Positions 1 through 10,235 of a DNA stretch of 64,000 nucleotides are shown here, one piece after another. The notes beneath the pieces were generated by a model. That model saw nothing but the letters and a program-made list of their open reading frames with translations, searched no databases and was not told where the DNA came from. Made by a program: the position numbers and the translations under genes. Positions within the stretch are counted from its first letter, which is position 1. Each line of letters starts with the position of its first letter. Source of the stretch: Hydrangea macrophylla (Eukaryota > Streptophyta > Magnoliopsida > Cornales > Hydrangeaceae). The stretch lies in assembly GCA_033977485.1 (NCBI GenBank), contig CM066998.1:23995501-24059500 (forward strand). The letters run 5' to 3'.

Positions 1-690
1 TTTTGTTTATCCCAATTAATTGGTTGATATTGAGATGAACCGATGAAATTTAGTAGTTGAAATATTGAGTTGGATTTAATTTTGTATAGGGTGCATGGTA
101 TTGTATAAATGTACAGGGTGGTATATATTGTTTTTACATGGTGGTATTTATGTCACTTTTAAGTCTTTTATGTAATAATTTTGTTTGGTATTTATGTCAC
201 TTTTTCTACTTTTATGTCACTTTAGCTTAAAAGTGACCTAAATAAAATAGTATTTATGTTACTTTTAAGTATTTATGTCATTTTTAAGACTTTGATGTTA
301 TAATTTTGTTTGGTAATTATGTCACTTTTCTACTTTTATGTCACTTTATGTTAAAAGTGATATAAATAAAATGGTATTTATGTCACTTCTAAGTATTTAT
401 GTCACTTTTAAGACTTTGATGTAATAATTTTGTTTGGTATTTATGTCACTTTAGGTTAAAAGTGACATAAATAAAATAGTATTTATGTCATTTTTAAGCA
501 TTTAGGTCACTTTTTATTAACAAATGTGTTGGTTTTATGAAACATTTATGTCACTTTTATAATGTATTTATGTCACTTTTAAAACATTTATGTCGCCTCC
601 ATTTATGTCACTTTTTACTGGAAAAAAGTGACATAAATACCTATTTATGTCACTTTTTAAGTGACATAAAAGGCATTTTTCCTTGTAGTG
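1..690. mobile_element. CACTA (En/Spm-like) transposon, terminal and subterminal region
   Basis: The segment stops at position 690 with CCTTGTAGTG. Read on the minus strand this is CACTACAAGG, the hallmark end of CACTA transposons. The rest is a dense subterminal array of a 12-15 bp motif (TTTATGTCACTTTT and its reverse AAAAGTGACATAAA) in both orientations, including a hairpin near 626-660. In known CACTA elements such subterminal repeats bind the element's own regulatory protein. The body and other end lie left of the window, so the 3-bp target duplication (AAT at 691-693 on this side) cannot be confirmed. No transposase is visible. Confidence 0.82.
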
Positions 691-2554
691 AATTTTCACC
701 TCTAACAATTCTTAATGAATCCAGATTATCCCCAACAGACAAACTATAGAAAGGAATCGGATCTTGAAAGCCGTAACCGACTCTTTTGGATTGAGCGCAG
801 AAGAATTTGATCAACAGTGAGAGATTCAAAGATGAATCCTAGTTCTTGGTCAGAAGAATTGATCAACTGTGAGAGATTCAGAGATGGATCCTAGTTCTCA
901 ATCAAGAGTTAAGAGAGATTCCAAGAGAATCCCTTATGATCCTAGTAAAAGAAAATAGCAGCTCTTGGAAGCTTTAACCGACTTTCTGGATGGTCATTCA
1001 CAAGAATGAGAGGATGATTGAAACATCGCACAATGGTCTAAAGATCCCAGAAATCGGGGCAAGCATTGTCTTTTCACCGAACTACTATCGGTTATCTTTA
1101 TTGCGTGTCGATCGTCGTGAGCTTCCTCACCTATTGATTATCATGAGCTTCCTCACTTAGAAGCCCTCATGAGCTTCCTTACTTATCAGATATCGTGAGC
1201 TTCCTCATCTATTATCGCAAGCTTCCTCATTTATCAGATATCGTAAGGACCATTGCCTATTGGTCATCTAGGGCCACCGTATCCGTCACTTGACTTCTTG
1301 GGCTTCCATGTTCGTCGGTTAGTCTTCTACACTCCATCATCGATTGTTGTCCTCAAGGACCTCGATTTTATGTATGATAGAGTTGGACTGTGTGTCAGAT
1401 TTTGGAGGTTTTGTGATATGGGACTTCATGTCGAGTTTAGTGTATCAGGGTTAAGTGTTGTAGCATATTGGGGCTATGTGCTAGGGCTGTATGCTGTAGT
1501 AGCATATCAGGGATACATGTCATAATATTATAGCAGAGCTGAGTGCTATGGTATGGTGGAGCTGAGCGCTTGTAGAGCTAAGTGCTATGGTATGGTGGAG
1601 TTGAGAGCTATGGTATAGCTGAATTGAGTGTTGTAGTATGCCAGGGCTGCATGCCGTATTATATCAGGGAGTAATGGCCATATTATATCAGGGCGGGTTG
1701 GCCAAAGCGTTAAGACTGTGTGTTGGGATTTAATAGCTCATGTGGTATGGGACTACATGTCTGATCACTGTGTTAGGAGTTAGGACTACGTGTCTGATTT
1801 ATGTGTTAGAAATTGGGACTACGTGTCGGGTTTGAACAAGTTATGATATATTGGGTTACGTGCTAGATTAGGAAGGGATTATCAAGGAATGAGTTGAGTA
1901 CTGTGAGAAGCAAGGCTATGTGCGTGATGTGGACCCGAGAGTCCATGTTATGATGAGATTGGGTTGGGACAATATCAATTATACATATTGTGTTGGTGCA
2001 ATCATGAACGTAAACGACGAGATAATTCTTAATAATGCTGTTATTACATATGTTGTAAATCTACAGATACTCTGTTAATGTTTTCATTCACTCGACTTTT
2101 GTAGCCAATAGCGTTTTATGCCGCTAGATATTCGATGTCCAACTGGTCAGGGTTATGAGTATACAGGAGATGCATACATGGATAGAGGCTACAAGCATGG
2201 ACCCTACGATGACAGAGGCTATACTGGTGTTGACTACTCCGCAAGCTGAAGACTTAGAGCTTGCTGTTGATATTTTATGCTTATGTTTTTAGAGACTCTG
2301 TAATAGTTATGTTTATAATCGGCGTATTATTTTCGTAATGCTTTAATTCTATTTTTGCAGATGCTCAAGGTTTGTAATAGTTTAGTATTAAACTCTGATT
2401 ATATATATCGAACTTAGAATTTCCAAATGCGCAGTTTGTTCCCTTACTCTGATGGTTTGACTTTGGTTATGGACAATATAAACTTTCAACTGTCTTGGCC
2501 TACGGGTCCAGAAAAGAATTTATTTTCTCTATTTTTGCTTCTATAGGGCATGAA
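691..2554 (+). repeat. Degraded 5' LTR of outer Tekay-like Ty3/gypsy element A
   Basis: The last ~420 bp (2126-2554) align by eye at roughly 85-90% with 15396-15824, which ends in the gypsy LTR terminus GGGGCGTGACA. Here the terminus has decayed to GGGCATGAAA near 2545-2554. A degraded methionine-tRNA primer site (TAGTATTAGAGCC, 2563-2575) follows. The body holds short imperfect tandem repeats typical of these long LTRs. The left end is not recognisable because the CACTA element abuts it. No gene is supported here; small open frames are repeat translations. Confidence 0.6.
1113..1240 (+). repeat. Short tandem repeats (GAGCTTCCTCA unit) inside LTR A
   Basis: About five imperfect copies of a 20-33 bp unit centred on CGTGAGCTTCCTCA are seen. 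Further degenerate repeats (GAGCTGAGTGCTATGG, and GGACTACGTGTCTGAT) occupy 1520-1640 and 1740-1830. They lie in the part of the LTR where sister LTRs carry other tandem arrays. Confidence 0.55.
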
Positions 2555-2881
2555 AAGATTTTTAGTATTAGAGCCTAGGTTTAGTGAGCGCATTCACCAA
2601 TTGTCCAATGTTTCTTGAGTTTGAACATTAAAATTCCTTGAGATAGTGGTTGACTCTCTGATTAATGTTTTGAAGTTATTCGTATAGTAGATTTTTTCCA
2701 TTGTTATTAATGTGATAATAGCTATAACTAGTACGTTTAATTTTTGAACTACTTTTTATCACTATTTTTGGGTTGATGACTAACTGATAGATATCTGTAT
2801 AGGTACTCAACATTACTGCATCGATGGCAGGAATGCCTACCCAAAAATTGTCCCATACAAATTGAAGTTGCACCCATGTAC
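2555..2881 (+). pseudogene. Element A primer-binding site, leader and start of gag (interrupted)
   Basis: After the LTR come a decayed primer-binding site and a leader. A short frame beginning with an ATG at 2824 leads into the insertion site of element B at 2881/2882. The reading resumes at 13972 on the far side of B in gag-like sequence. The target duplication TGTAC is 2877-2881 and 13967-13971. So this is the 5' part of one gag split by an 11-kb insertion. The function is lost; additional stops are present. Confidence 0.55.
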
Positions 2882-3324
2882 TGTAATACCTGTAATTTCT
2901 CTACGTGCAATAATACGAGTTTTATGAATTTCTATATCTGGTCTATTATTATATTATTTTATTTGTGTGACTGTATCAGTGTAATATAATTACTAATTAG
3001 ACTATAATCACTGCACCGACTCGACCATAATTAGAATTAACATAGTCCCGTAACCAGACCCGGACATTAGAAACAACACCCGTTTGCACGTAAATTAAGA
3101 CCGACACACATATATCGAGGAACTTATGCACGCAAACTGAGGAAGTGGCACACAACCCAAGGTGGGCCCCACCATGGCCGGCCACATGGCAGCCCATGTA
3201 ACTCTCAAGACACATGTCACCCTCTCCCATAACACTTGTCCATCCATTGGACACTTGTCCACCACTTTGACACATGTCAATGCATGCACCCCATGCACAT
3301 TGACACCTAGCACATGCAAGACTC

Positions 3325-3332
3325 TATATAAG
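3325..3332 (+). promoter_or_regulatory. TATA box of element B 5' LTR
   Basis: TATATAAG lies in a CTC-TATATAAGC context about 440 bp into the LTR. The identical site is at 10973-10980 in the 3' LTR. It marks the likely U3/R boundary just downstream. Upstream are short repeats of ACACTTGTCCA and ACACATGTCA that could be protein-binding sites (inference). Confidence 0.65.
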
Positions 3333-3514
3333 CATGCATTTACTCTTTCATACCATTTTCTTGGCCATTACAATCTGCATGAAGAGAGGGAGCTAGGAGA
3401 AGAACTCCATGGTGGGATGAAGGAAGTTAGAAGAAGAAGAAGTCTCCACCATTGAAGCTTGTGTTCAAGCTTCCTAAGCTCAAATCCAAAGTCCAAGCTC
3501 AATTTCAAGTTTAT

Positions 3515-3520
3515 GTAAGT
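3515..3520 (+). promoter_or_regulatory. Splice-donor-like site in LTR leader
   Basis: GTAAGT occurs ~185 bp after the TATA box, followed by TATTCTAACTCAC. The 3' LTR has GTGAGT at 11163-11168. Equivalent GTGAGT sites sit at the comparable place in LTR J (62773-62778), in LTR G on the minus strand (58451-58456) and in LTR D (19466-19471, 20423-20428). Conservation across LTR families suggests a spliced leader. This is inferred; no acceptor has been established. Confidence 0.4.
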
Positions 3521-3614
3521 ATTCTAACTCACTTTAGAACCTATATAGTATGTAGTAATATTTATTAAGTGCTTGATGTTGATAGTTTGAGAGATCCATG
3601 CCATGCAAGATAAA

Positions 3615-4215
3615 TTTTCAAATCTGGGAAGCAGAAACCTCCAGCAGAATATAGTTTAGTAAAATGAACATTTAGAGCCGTTCAAAAATGGTAATGAGAC
3701 TAGGTTTTTTTGTAGAGAAAGCTAACTCAGTTATCTACAAATAACTCTTCTATAGCTCAGTCTGAAAATCACTTCTTCATACGTGAAATGTACATGCAAC
3801 GAAGTACTTTAAATCTGAGAAACAGAAACCTCCAGCAGAATGTAGTTTAGTAAAATGAGTGTTTTAAGTAGCTCCGAAATCTGAATTAAGCTAGGTGTTT
3901 TTGTGATGAAAGCTAACTCATTTATCTACAAATAACTCTTCTATATCCTAGTCTAAAAATGGCTCCTTAATAGGTATAATGCACATGTAACGCAGTACTA
4001 TAAATCTGGGACAGAGCAGTCCAAAAATACAGAGATGTCTAAGTAAAATAAATATTTTGAGCATCTCAAAAATGTAATTGAAGCTAGATTTTTTTTGTAC
4101 ATGAAGCTAATCCAATTATCTACAATGTTCTAGTTTTGAGTTTGATCTACAAATCAATTTATCCTGCCCAAATAAATCAGATCAATTCAGTCGACATAGT
4201 AAAATTAATTTCTGG
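3615..4215 (+). repeat. Repeat module X (three ~190-bp units) in 5' LTR of B
   Basis: There are three imperfect units starting near 3620, 3808 and 4002, each opening with AAATCTGGGA or a variant. Later motifs TAGTTTAGTAAAATGA and AACTCATTTATCTACAAATA recur. The same module is at 11257-11862 in the 3' LTR. It also occurs at 57940-58352 in LTR G, where it lies in the opposite orientation relative to the rest of that LTR. Confidence 0.75.
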
Positions 4216-4738
4216 CAGATTGTATAACTACTTGTATGATGTGTTTATTGATGATGCTTGCTTTCCGGTACCTGTGTGGTTATGGATATCTTGTATTATG
4301 ATAGTACTATCTAGTAGATGAGTATGTTAAGGGTTTCATCTATATATTATTGGTATTAAATCCACGAGCTACACGCTAGGTTTCCGTTGTTATGAATATA
4401 GTGTGATGACCATAGAGAGTTCATACCCAAGCTATAAGTATGTTGTACGGCACGATTATTGCGTTGATAGTGATTGGATAAGTTTCCATTGTAAGTATAT
4501 TATGACATAAAACAGAATGACGGATGTATAAACTTAACTTCAAAAGTATATTCGGAAGTCCTTTAATGTACTAAATTCCAAAATGAGTGACGAATGCGCG
4601 GTCGGGAAAACGTAAGGGTCAGTTATGCTAGGTTAGAAGAAGATTATGCTAAGGATAATTGTCGGATAGGTAATCTGGGTAGCGGAGGTCAGGATAGTGA
4701 GAAAAGGGTATGGTTGACGAATGTGAAAGTTGTGTATC

Positions 4739-5446
4739 ATTTCGGTCCTTCGTGATGGTGAAGTGGTGTTTCTTAGAGTGAAGACTCCTTTCAGTTCTTA
4801 ATGATGGAATGGATGTTCTTGCACTCCGTAAACGTTTCGGTTCTTCGTGATGATGAAACGATATTTCTTAGAGTGAAGACTTCTTTCGGTTCTTAGTGAT
4901 GGAATGGATGTTCTTGCACTCCGTAAACGTTTCGGTTCTTCGTGATGATGAAACGGTATTTCTTAGAGTGAAGACTCCTTTCGGTTCTTAGTGATGGAAT
5001 GGATGTTCTTGCACTCCGTAAACGTTTCGGTTCTTCGTGATGATGAAACGGTATTTCTTAGAGTGAAGAATCCTTTCGGTTCTTAGTGATGGAATGGATG
5101 TTCTTGCACTCCGTAAATGTTTCGGTTCTTCGTGATGATGAAACGGTATTTCTTAGAGTGAAGACTCCTTTCGGTTCTTAGTGATGGAATGGATGTTCTT
5201 GCACTCCGTAAACGTTTCGGTTCTTCGTGATGATGAAACGGTATTTCTTAGAGTGAAGACTCCTTTCGGTTCTTAGTGATGGAATGGAAGTTCTTGCACT
5301 CCGTAAACGTTTCGGTTCTTCGTGATGATGAAACGGTATTTCTTAGAGTGAAGACTCCTTTCGGTTCTTAGTGATGGAATGGATGTTCTTGCACTCCGTA
5401 AACGCTTCGGTTCTTCGTGATGGAGAAGTGGTGGTTCTTCGTGATA
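4739..5446 (+). repeat. 95-bp tandem array in 5' LTR of element B
   Basis: The GATGGAATGG landmark occurs at 4803, 4898, 4993, 5088, 5183, 5278 and 5373, an exact 95-bp spacing. Each unit is itself built of two related halves (CGGTTCTTCGTGATGATGAAACGG and a shorter CGGTTCTTAGTGATGGAATGG version). Units are nearly identical, implying recent amplification or homogenisation. The minus-strand LTR I carries a related array with a 69-bp period. Confidence 0.93.
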
Positions 5447-5893
5447 AAGTGAAGGTTACAAGTGTTTTGGTTAATGAAAGATGGTTTAGTCAGTGCGAGA
5501 TGGTTTTGGTCAGTAAAAGATGGTTTGATCAGTGTAAGATGGTTTGGTTAATGAAAGAGGGATTGGTTACAATTGGCAAGTACAAAGTGATTTAGTTGTG
5601 CAATAGTGACAGCCTTTTTGGTGTTGTTGATTGGAGTTAGGACTCCGAAATAGACTTCTGTAATGGACTGTGATAATGTTCCGAGATATAGAAGCGAGTT
5701 GTATCAATTGTTTATTTTCTCTTCGAATGCCTGTATGGGCACGTAAGTGGTTATAGTCCGACGGTGAGAGTGTGAGAGAACTTTAATAGACGTAATAAAA
5801 GTAGTAAATATATTTCTTATTGTGTGTGACTATATAAGTTCCATTTGATTTAGTTTTCTCACTCAGCTTTCATAAGCTGACGACGTTCATGTC

Positions 5894-6006
5894 GCTGGAC
5901 ATTCCCATGTCCAGCTTATCCAGGTGATGAGTACACGGGTGATGCTACGCAAGAGGAGATCGTGGAGGAAGAGTACACCGAAGATGGCTATGGATATACT
6001 TGTTAG
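5894..6006 (+). other. Conserved LTR hairpin plus acidic short reading frame
   Basis: A perfect hairpin has arms GCTGGACAT and ATGTCCAGC and loop TCCC (5894-5915). A frame without its own ATG runs from the TGT codon at 5908 to TAG at 6004-6006. It is rich in Glu, Asp, Tyr and Gly and ends EEEYTEDGYGYTC. Comparable hairpins and acidic frames sit at the same place in other LTRs of this window (2136-2249, 13542-13654, 15396 onward, 16960 onward, and on the minus strand 52572-52645, 55137-55260 and 61226-61345). Its function is unknown. It could be a structured RNA signal, part of a spliced leader product, or a relic. Confidence 0.5.
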
Positions 6007-6318
6007 AGAGAAGACTAGTGGCTGTCTTTTGTAAATGTCTTTGGTGGAAAGCTCTATCAAAAGACTTATTATAGCTTTTGTAAGGCCCTAGAGCCATAAG
6101 ACTCTGATGTATCTACCATGATGTAATAGTTAACTAGTACTGTGGCCTTTCTTTGTAATATATCAATGTGAGCAGATGTTGGTTTTATCCTTTTGGTTAC
6201 GTTGTTTATTATTAGTATTTGGTCATGCACAATTCGGTAATGCAACCAGTCACGTGCCTCAGGGTCCAAGATGGAAATTTTAAATTTTTCCCTATTTTGG
6301 CTACGCCGGGGCGTGACA

Positions 6319-6340
6319 GGGATTTTTGGTATCAAAGCTT
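6319..6340 (+). promoter_or_regulatory. Primer-binding site of element B (initiator Met-tRNA type)
   Basis: TGGTATCAAAGC starts at 6327, nine bases after the LTR end. It differs by one base from the usual plant Met-tRNA primer site TGGTATCAGAGC, which is present intact at 22585-22596. It is the start point of minus-strand cDNA synthesis in LTR retrotransposons. Confidence 0.8.
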
Positions 6341-6464
6341 TAGGTTAAGACGTGTACACCGGTTGTCCTACACACTTAAGTTATAAACTGTTAGACCTTT
6401 TTCCATCCATAAATACATAAACCTTATGGTAGCTTTGTGATTAGCATGGCTCCTTATTACATCC

Positions 6465-6792
6465 CGGATGGATATTGAGGATGAGGTTGATGAGGAGATT
6501 GACCCAGCAGTGGGTATTGACCTAGGAGAGGATGTTGACCCAACAGAGGGTGCTGGTGAGGGGGGAAGCAATGATAGTCATGGAGGCTGGAGAGCCAGAG
6601 GTTGAGGATGACTTTGAGGATGACTCTAAGGATGCAGATATAGAGCCTTTGGATAAGGATGAAGATGAGATGGTTGATAAGTTTGACCCGTACTTGGACT
6701 GGGTTCCACCTATGGAGATTCCAATCTTGGATGATGTTCTACCATATAAGTCAGATATGAAGAACTTTTGGGATAGGACTCCCAGGATCTAG
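6465..6792 (+). pseudogene. Acidic reading frame in place of gag N-terminus/capsid (element B)
   Basis: Between the primer site and the gag zinc-knuckle remnant, where a capsid would be expected, are two overlapping frames. One runs from an ATG near 6469 and one from 6532 to 6792 (86 residues). They look like a single acidic sequence broken by a frameshift. It is dominated by Asp and Glu (runs such as EVEDDFEDDSKDAD) and ends with a less biased tail containing WVPPMEIPILDDVLPY. I do not recognise the family. The capsid motifs that the outer element A still shows (14050-14290) are absent here. It may be captured host coding sequence or a diverged accessory gene. Not shown to be expressed. Confidence 0.4.
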
Positions 6793-7075
6793 AGCTTTAC
6801 TTGTATTAGGACTAGTAGCCCATTTTTTTGTGTATATAGTATGTACCCAGGCATATAACACAAACTAGTGGTAGCGTGTACGCCTTTCTATGTAAATATT
6901 TGAAGTTATCTATAAAGATTTGTTTCCTCTACTTGATGAAATGTATTGATATGATATGTACTCATATTAGAATTGTTAGCTATACCTTATATCGTTTATA
7001 TATCTCGTAACCATAGTTAGGACTGGAGGCCAGGTAACCAGTAGTTATTCAGTTAGGTTCATAACACACAAACAG
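6793..7075 (+). other. Non-coding spacer inside element B
   Basis: AT-rich sequence without a supportable frame lies between the acidic frame and the gag remnant. No tandem repeat or hairpin stands out. It may be the scar of the event that removed the capsid. Confidence 0.4.
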
Positions 7076-7440
7076 ATGACAAGTCAGCCACCTCAGCTTA
7101 GGAATGGACCAAGGGGAAGACCTTCGACCCGTTTCGAAGGAAGCAAACACCCGTGGAATAGTGGTAAGAAACCAGGACACACCTTTCCCCGGAATAAGCA
7201 TGCAAAACCAACTGCACCACAAGTACCAACCACTACTACCGGGAACAACAAGGATGGATGTTTCAATTGTGGGATCCCCGGACTACACAGCCCCCAGAAC
7301 CAACAACCGAACTAATGTTATATGCTACAACTGACGCAAAAGCGGACGCATGAGCATGGATTGCAATGCACCAAGAGAAAACTATCATGGGCCTACTACT
7401 TAAGGTCAAACTAGCAAAGGTCGACTAAATCCTATCATAC
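7076..7440 (+). pseudogene. gag C-terminal / zinc-knuckle remnant (element B)
   Basis: The frame from 7076 to 7315 encodes a basic, Pro/Asn-rich linker and then a degenerate CCHC knuckle (GCFNCGIPGLHSPQN: first Cys pair and His kept, last Cys lost). A second knuckle-like stretch (CYN, stop, then MDCNAP) follows in another frame around 7320-7370. Such knuckles bind retroelement RNA. The order just before protease matches element A at 14800-14970. Frameshifts and stops make it non-functional. Confidence 0.6.
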
Positions 7441-7449
7441 CCGAGGCGG

Positions 7450-8178
7450 CCAGCTATGATGAAAAGGAACAACAGAACTTGGAAGGTACACTCTCATTAT
7501 ATGCTAGTTGAGTTAAAGTACTTTTTAATACAGGTGCTACGAATTCGTTTATTGCCTTTGAGATTGTACGATGATTGGGTTTAGTACCCCAAGCACTTGA
7601 GGTAGCCCTGAACGCGGTATCACCTTTGGGAGTGACCGTGAAGCTAGGAAAGGTGTGCAAAGACTACACTTTGACATTGGAGGATAGGAACCTACATGCA
7701 GACTTAGTTGTTCTGTCAATGAAGGAATTTGACGTAATCTTAGGATTTGACTGGCTTACTAAGTATCATGAAAAGTTAGATTGTGCTGGTAGGTCGATCA
7801 CATTTTCAGTACCTGGAAGTACACCCTTCAGTTTTCAATGCAACCCCACTAGTGATGCCTTTCTTACAAGTCGTTTAGCCGCTATGGAAACTACAGGCTC
7901 AGATTTGACGATCGCTCAGATTCCGATAGTCCGAGACTATGAGGATGTCTTTCAGGACATTTTTGGATTACCACCAAAGCGCGAGATCAACTTTTGTATT
8001 GAGTTAGTACCCGAAACAACACCGATATCCAAGGCTCCTTATCATATGGCCCCAATGGAAATGTTGGAGCTGAAGAAGCAAGCACAAGAGTTAGAAGATC
8101 TTGGACTCACCAGACCAAGCACGCCACCTTGGGGAGCCCCAGTACTGTTTGTTAGAAAGAAGGATGGAAACCTCTGAC
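7450..8178 (+). pseudogene. Protease and N-terminal reverse transcriptase remnant (element B)
   Basis: A frame broken by a stop near 7508 and another near 7572 shows the aspartic-protease fold. The motif LFNTGATNSF corresponds to the active-site DTG, but Asp is replaced by Asn (AAT codon near 7526), so the enzyme would be inactive. Downstream are VILGFDWL and the linker into RT (IPIVRDYEDVF, then GLPPKREINF). The frame 7575-8177 is open for 200 residues and ends at a stop just after VRKKDGNL, where RT should continue. Confidence 0.8.
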
Positions 8179-8640
8179 TCTTTATCAACTACAGAGAATT
8201 GAAGAAGGTCACCGTCAAGAATAAGTACGCCTTCCCAGGATAGATGATTTATTCGATCAACTGCAAGAAGCAACAACCTATTCGAAGATCGATTTATTAT
8301 TTGGATACCACCAATTACTCGTTCGGCCTGAGGATATACCGAAGACGGCTTTCAGGATAAGATATGGGCATTATGAGTTTTAGTTATGCCTTTTGGATTA
8401 ATTAATGCCCCGGCTGTATTCATGGATTTGATGGATAGGGTGTTTAGACCTTACTTGGATAAATTCATCATCGTATTTATCGACGACATCCTCATTTATT
8501 TGAAGAGTGAAGAAGAGCATGAGAAGCATGTACAGATTGCACTTCAGACACTTAGAGAGAATCACCTTTATGCCAAGTGTAGTAAGTGTGAGTTTTGGCC
8601 AAAGGAAGTTAAGGTCTTGGGGCATGTAGTTTCATAGAAT
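8179..8640 (+). pseudogene. Reverse transcriptase core remnant (element B)
   Basis: After the stop, the RT palm can be followed through at least one frameshift near 8235-8245 and a stop near 8382. The 8386-8637 frame keeps [12 protein letters not shown] and the catalytic box VFIDDILIY (F-I-D-D in place of the usual Y-V/I-D-D). It ends at a stop after VLGHVVS, the normal end of the RT thumb region. This is a decayed Ty3/gypsy RT. Confidence 0.85.
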
Positions 8641-9275
8641 GGGATTTCTGTGGACTCAACAAAAACGGACGCAGTTTCTGATTGGAATAGACTAACCGAC
8701 ACATCAACAAACGAAGTTTCCTCGGATTGGCTGGATACTACAGGAGATCCATGGAGGATTCTCAAAGGTTGCGTCTCCTTTAACCGAACTAATGAAAAAG
8801 GACTCGGAGTTTGAATGGAAGGGCAAGCACGAACGCACCTTTCAGGAACTAAAGGAGAGGTTGATCTCACCGCCAGCGCTAGCTATACCCAAGAGTGGTG
8901 TACTTATGCAGAATGGTCAGGTGATCACTTATGGATCCAGACAATTAAAGCCACATGAGTTGGACTACCTAACGCACGATTTGGAATTGGCTGGAATTGT
9001 CTTTGCACTTAAGATTTAGAAGCACTGTCTCTTCAGAGAGAAGTTTGACTTGTTTTCGGATCACAAAAGCTTGAAATACTTGTTCTCTCAAAAGGAACTA
9101 AACATAAGACAACGATACTGGATGGAGCTACTTAACGACTACGACTTTCATTTGCAATACCACCCCAGTAAAGCAAATTTGGTCGTAGATGCTTTGAGCA
9201 GGAAACCTCGAGGGTTTATCACCACTTTTAATCAAGGAATGGAAAGCCTTAGAAGTTTTAACAGAATTTGACATT
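8641..9275 (+). pseudogene. RNase H domain remnant (element B)
   Basis: Two main pieces are open: 8792-9019, with [20 protein letters not shown], and 9050-9271, with [40 protein letters not shown] and RKPR. These are the conserved blocks of gypsy RNase H, interrupted by a stop near 9019 and a frameshift near 9240. The region 8641-8790, joining RT to RNase H, is shifted. Confidence 0.82.
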
Positions 9276-10235
9276 CAGGCAGCAAGACCAGATAAGGGAC
9301 GACCTTTTGGACGTCTTATGGTGCAACCAACCCTCATTCATCGAATACTCGAAACTCAAAAGAAGGATGAAGGATTGAGAAAATGGTTTAAGAAGGCGAA
9401 AGCAAAGAATCCGACTAAGTGGAATATTGGAACAGACAAAGGATTCAGATGTAATGAAAGGTTATGTGTAACCGACACGGATGGTTTGAGGAAAGACATT
9501 CTAGATGAAGCACATAAGTCGAGAATGACCATACACCTCGGCGGAACCAAGATGTACAAAGACTTAAAAAGGAACTTTTGGTGGAAAGGTATGAAGAGAG
9601 AGGTCGTAGAATATGTAGCCCAAGTGCCCTACTTGTCAGCAAGTCAAGGAGAAACACCAAAGACCTCTAGGATTACTACAACCGCTACCAATCCCAGAAT
9701 GGAAATGGGAGCATATCACCATGGATTTCTGTTGTGGGATTGCCGAGATCTCAGCAGAACCATGATGCTATTTGGGTATTTGTTGATCGGCTGATCAAAT
9801 AAGCCCATTTTACTACCTACAACATGACCTATTGTATCGAGAAGATGAGTCGAGTATACCAGCAACAGGTTGTGCGATTACATGGAGTACCAGTGTCAAT
9901 CGTATCAGAATGTAATTTGAGATTCACTACTAGAATTTTGGGAGAGTCTTCCGAAAGCAATGGGAATGTCTCTGACACTAAGTTCTGTATTTCATCCACA
10001 GACTGACGGATAAAAGGAAAGGATGAAAGCAGCGTAAAGCAGATACAAGAATCTACGCGGACGAATGACGTCGAGATCTAGAATTTAGAGTTGGAGATCA
10101 TGTGCAATCGAAAGTTTCTCCGGCTCGAGGCATTGTAAGTATTGGACAACAGAGGGGAAAGCTATCACCGCGCTACATCGGACTATTTGAAATTCTAGAG
10201 CACATAAGGAAAGTCGTCTATAGTTTGGCGTTACC
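9276..10235 (+). pseudogene. Integrase remnant with internal deletion (element B)
   Basis: The frame 9318-9794 contains the N-terminal integrase region (HKSRMTIHLGGTKMYKDLKR, FWWKGMKREV) but the zinc-binding Cys pair is mutated ([10 protein letters not shown]). The catalytic core is broken. HGVPVSIVSECNLRFT (the second catalytic Asp is lost: SDCN becomes SECN) appears at 9824-10006. Sequence from there to GERVLLKVSP-like material at 10090 is deleted compared with the minus-strand relative at 59378-60160. The 10102-10300 frame resumes at the GPY/F-type C-terminus (KLSPRYIGLFEIL). Confidence 0.8.

Larger units (their letters stand above)
2882..6318 (+). repeat. 5' LTR of element B
   Basis: The LTR is 3437 bp. 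It contains in order a promoter with TATATAAG (3325-3332), a purine-rich leader, a splice-donor-like GTAAGT (3515-3520), a ~190-bp repeat module (3615-4215), a 95-bp tandem array (4739-5446), a hairpin (5894-5915) followed by an acidic short frame (5908-6006), and the terminus GCGTGACA. The 3' LTR is 32 bp shorter. One visible indel near 3270-3305 lies between copies of TTGACAC, consistent with slippage or recombination at short direct repeats. Confidence 0.93.

Noticed and set aside
3162..3455. 97-codon frame conserved between both LTRs of element B
   Set aside because: The conservation is explained by recent LTR duplication. The frame spans the TATA box and is reduced to 86 codons by an indel in the 3' LTR.
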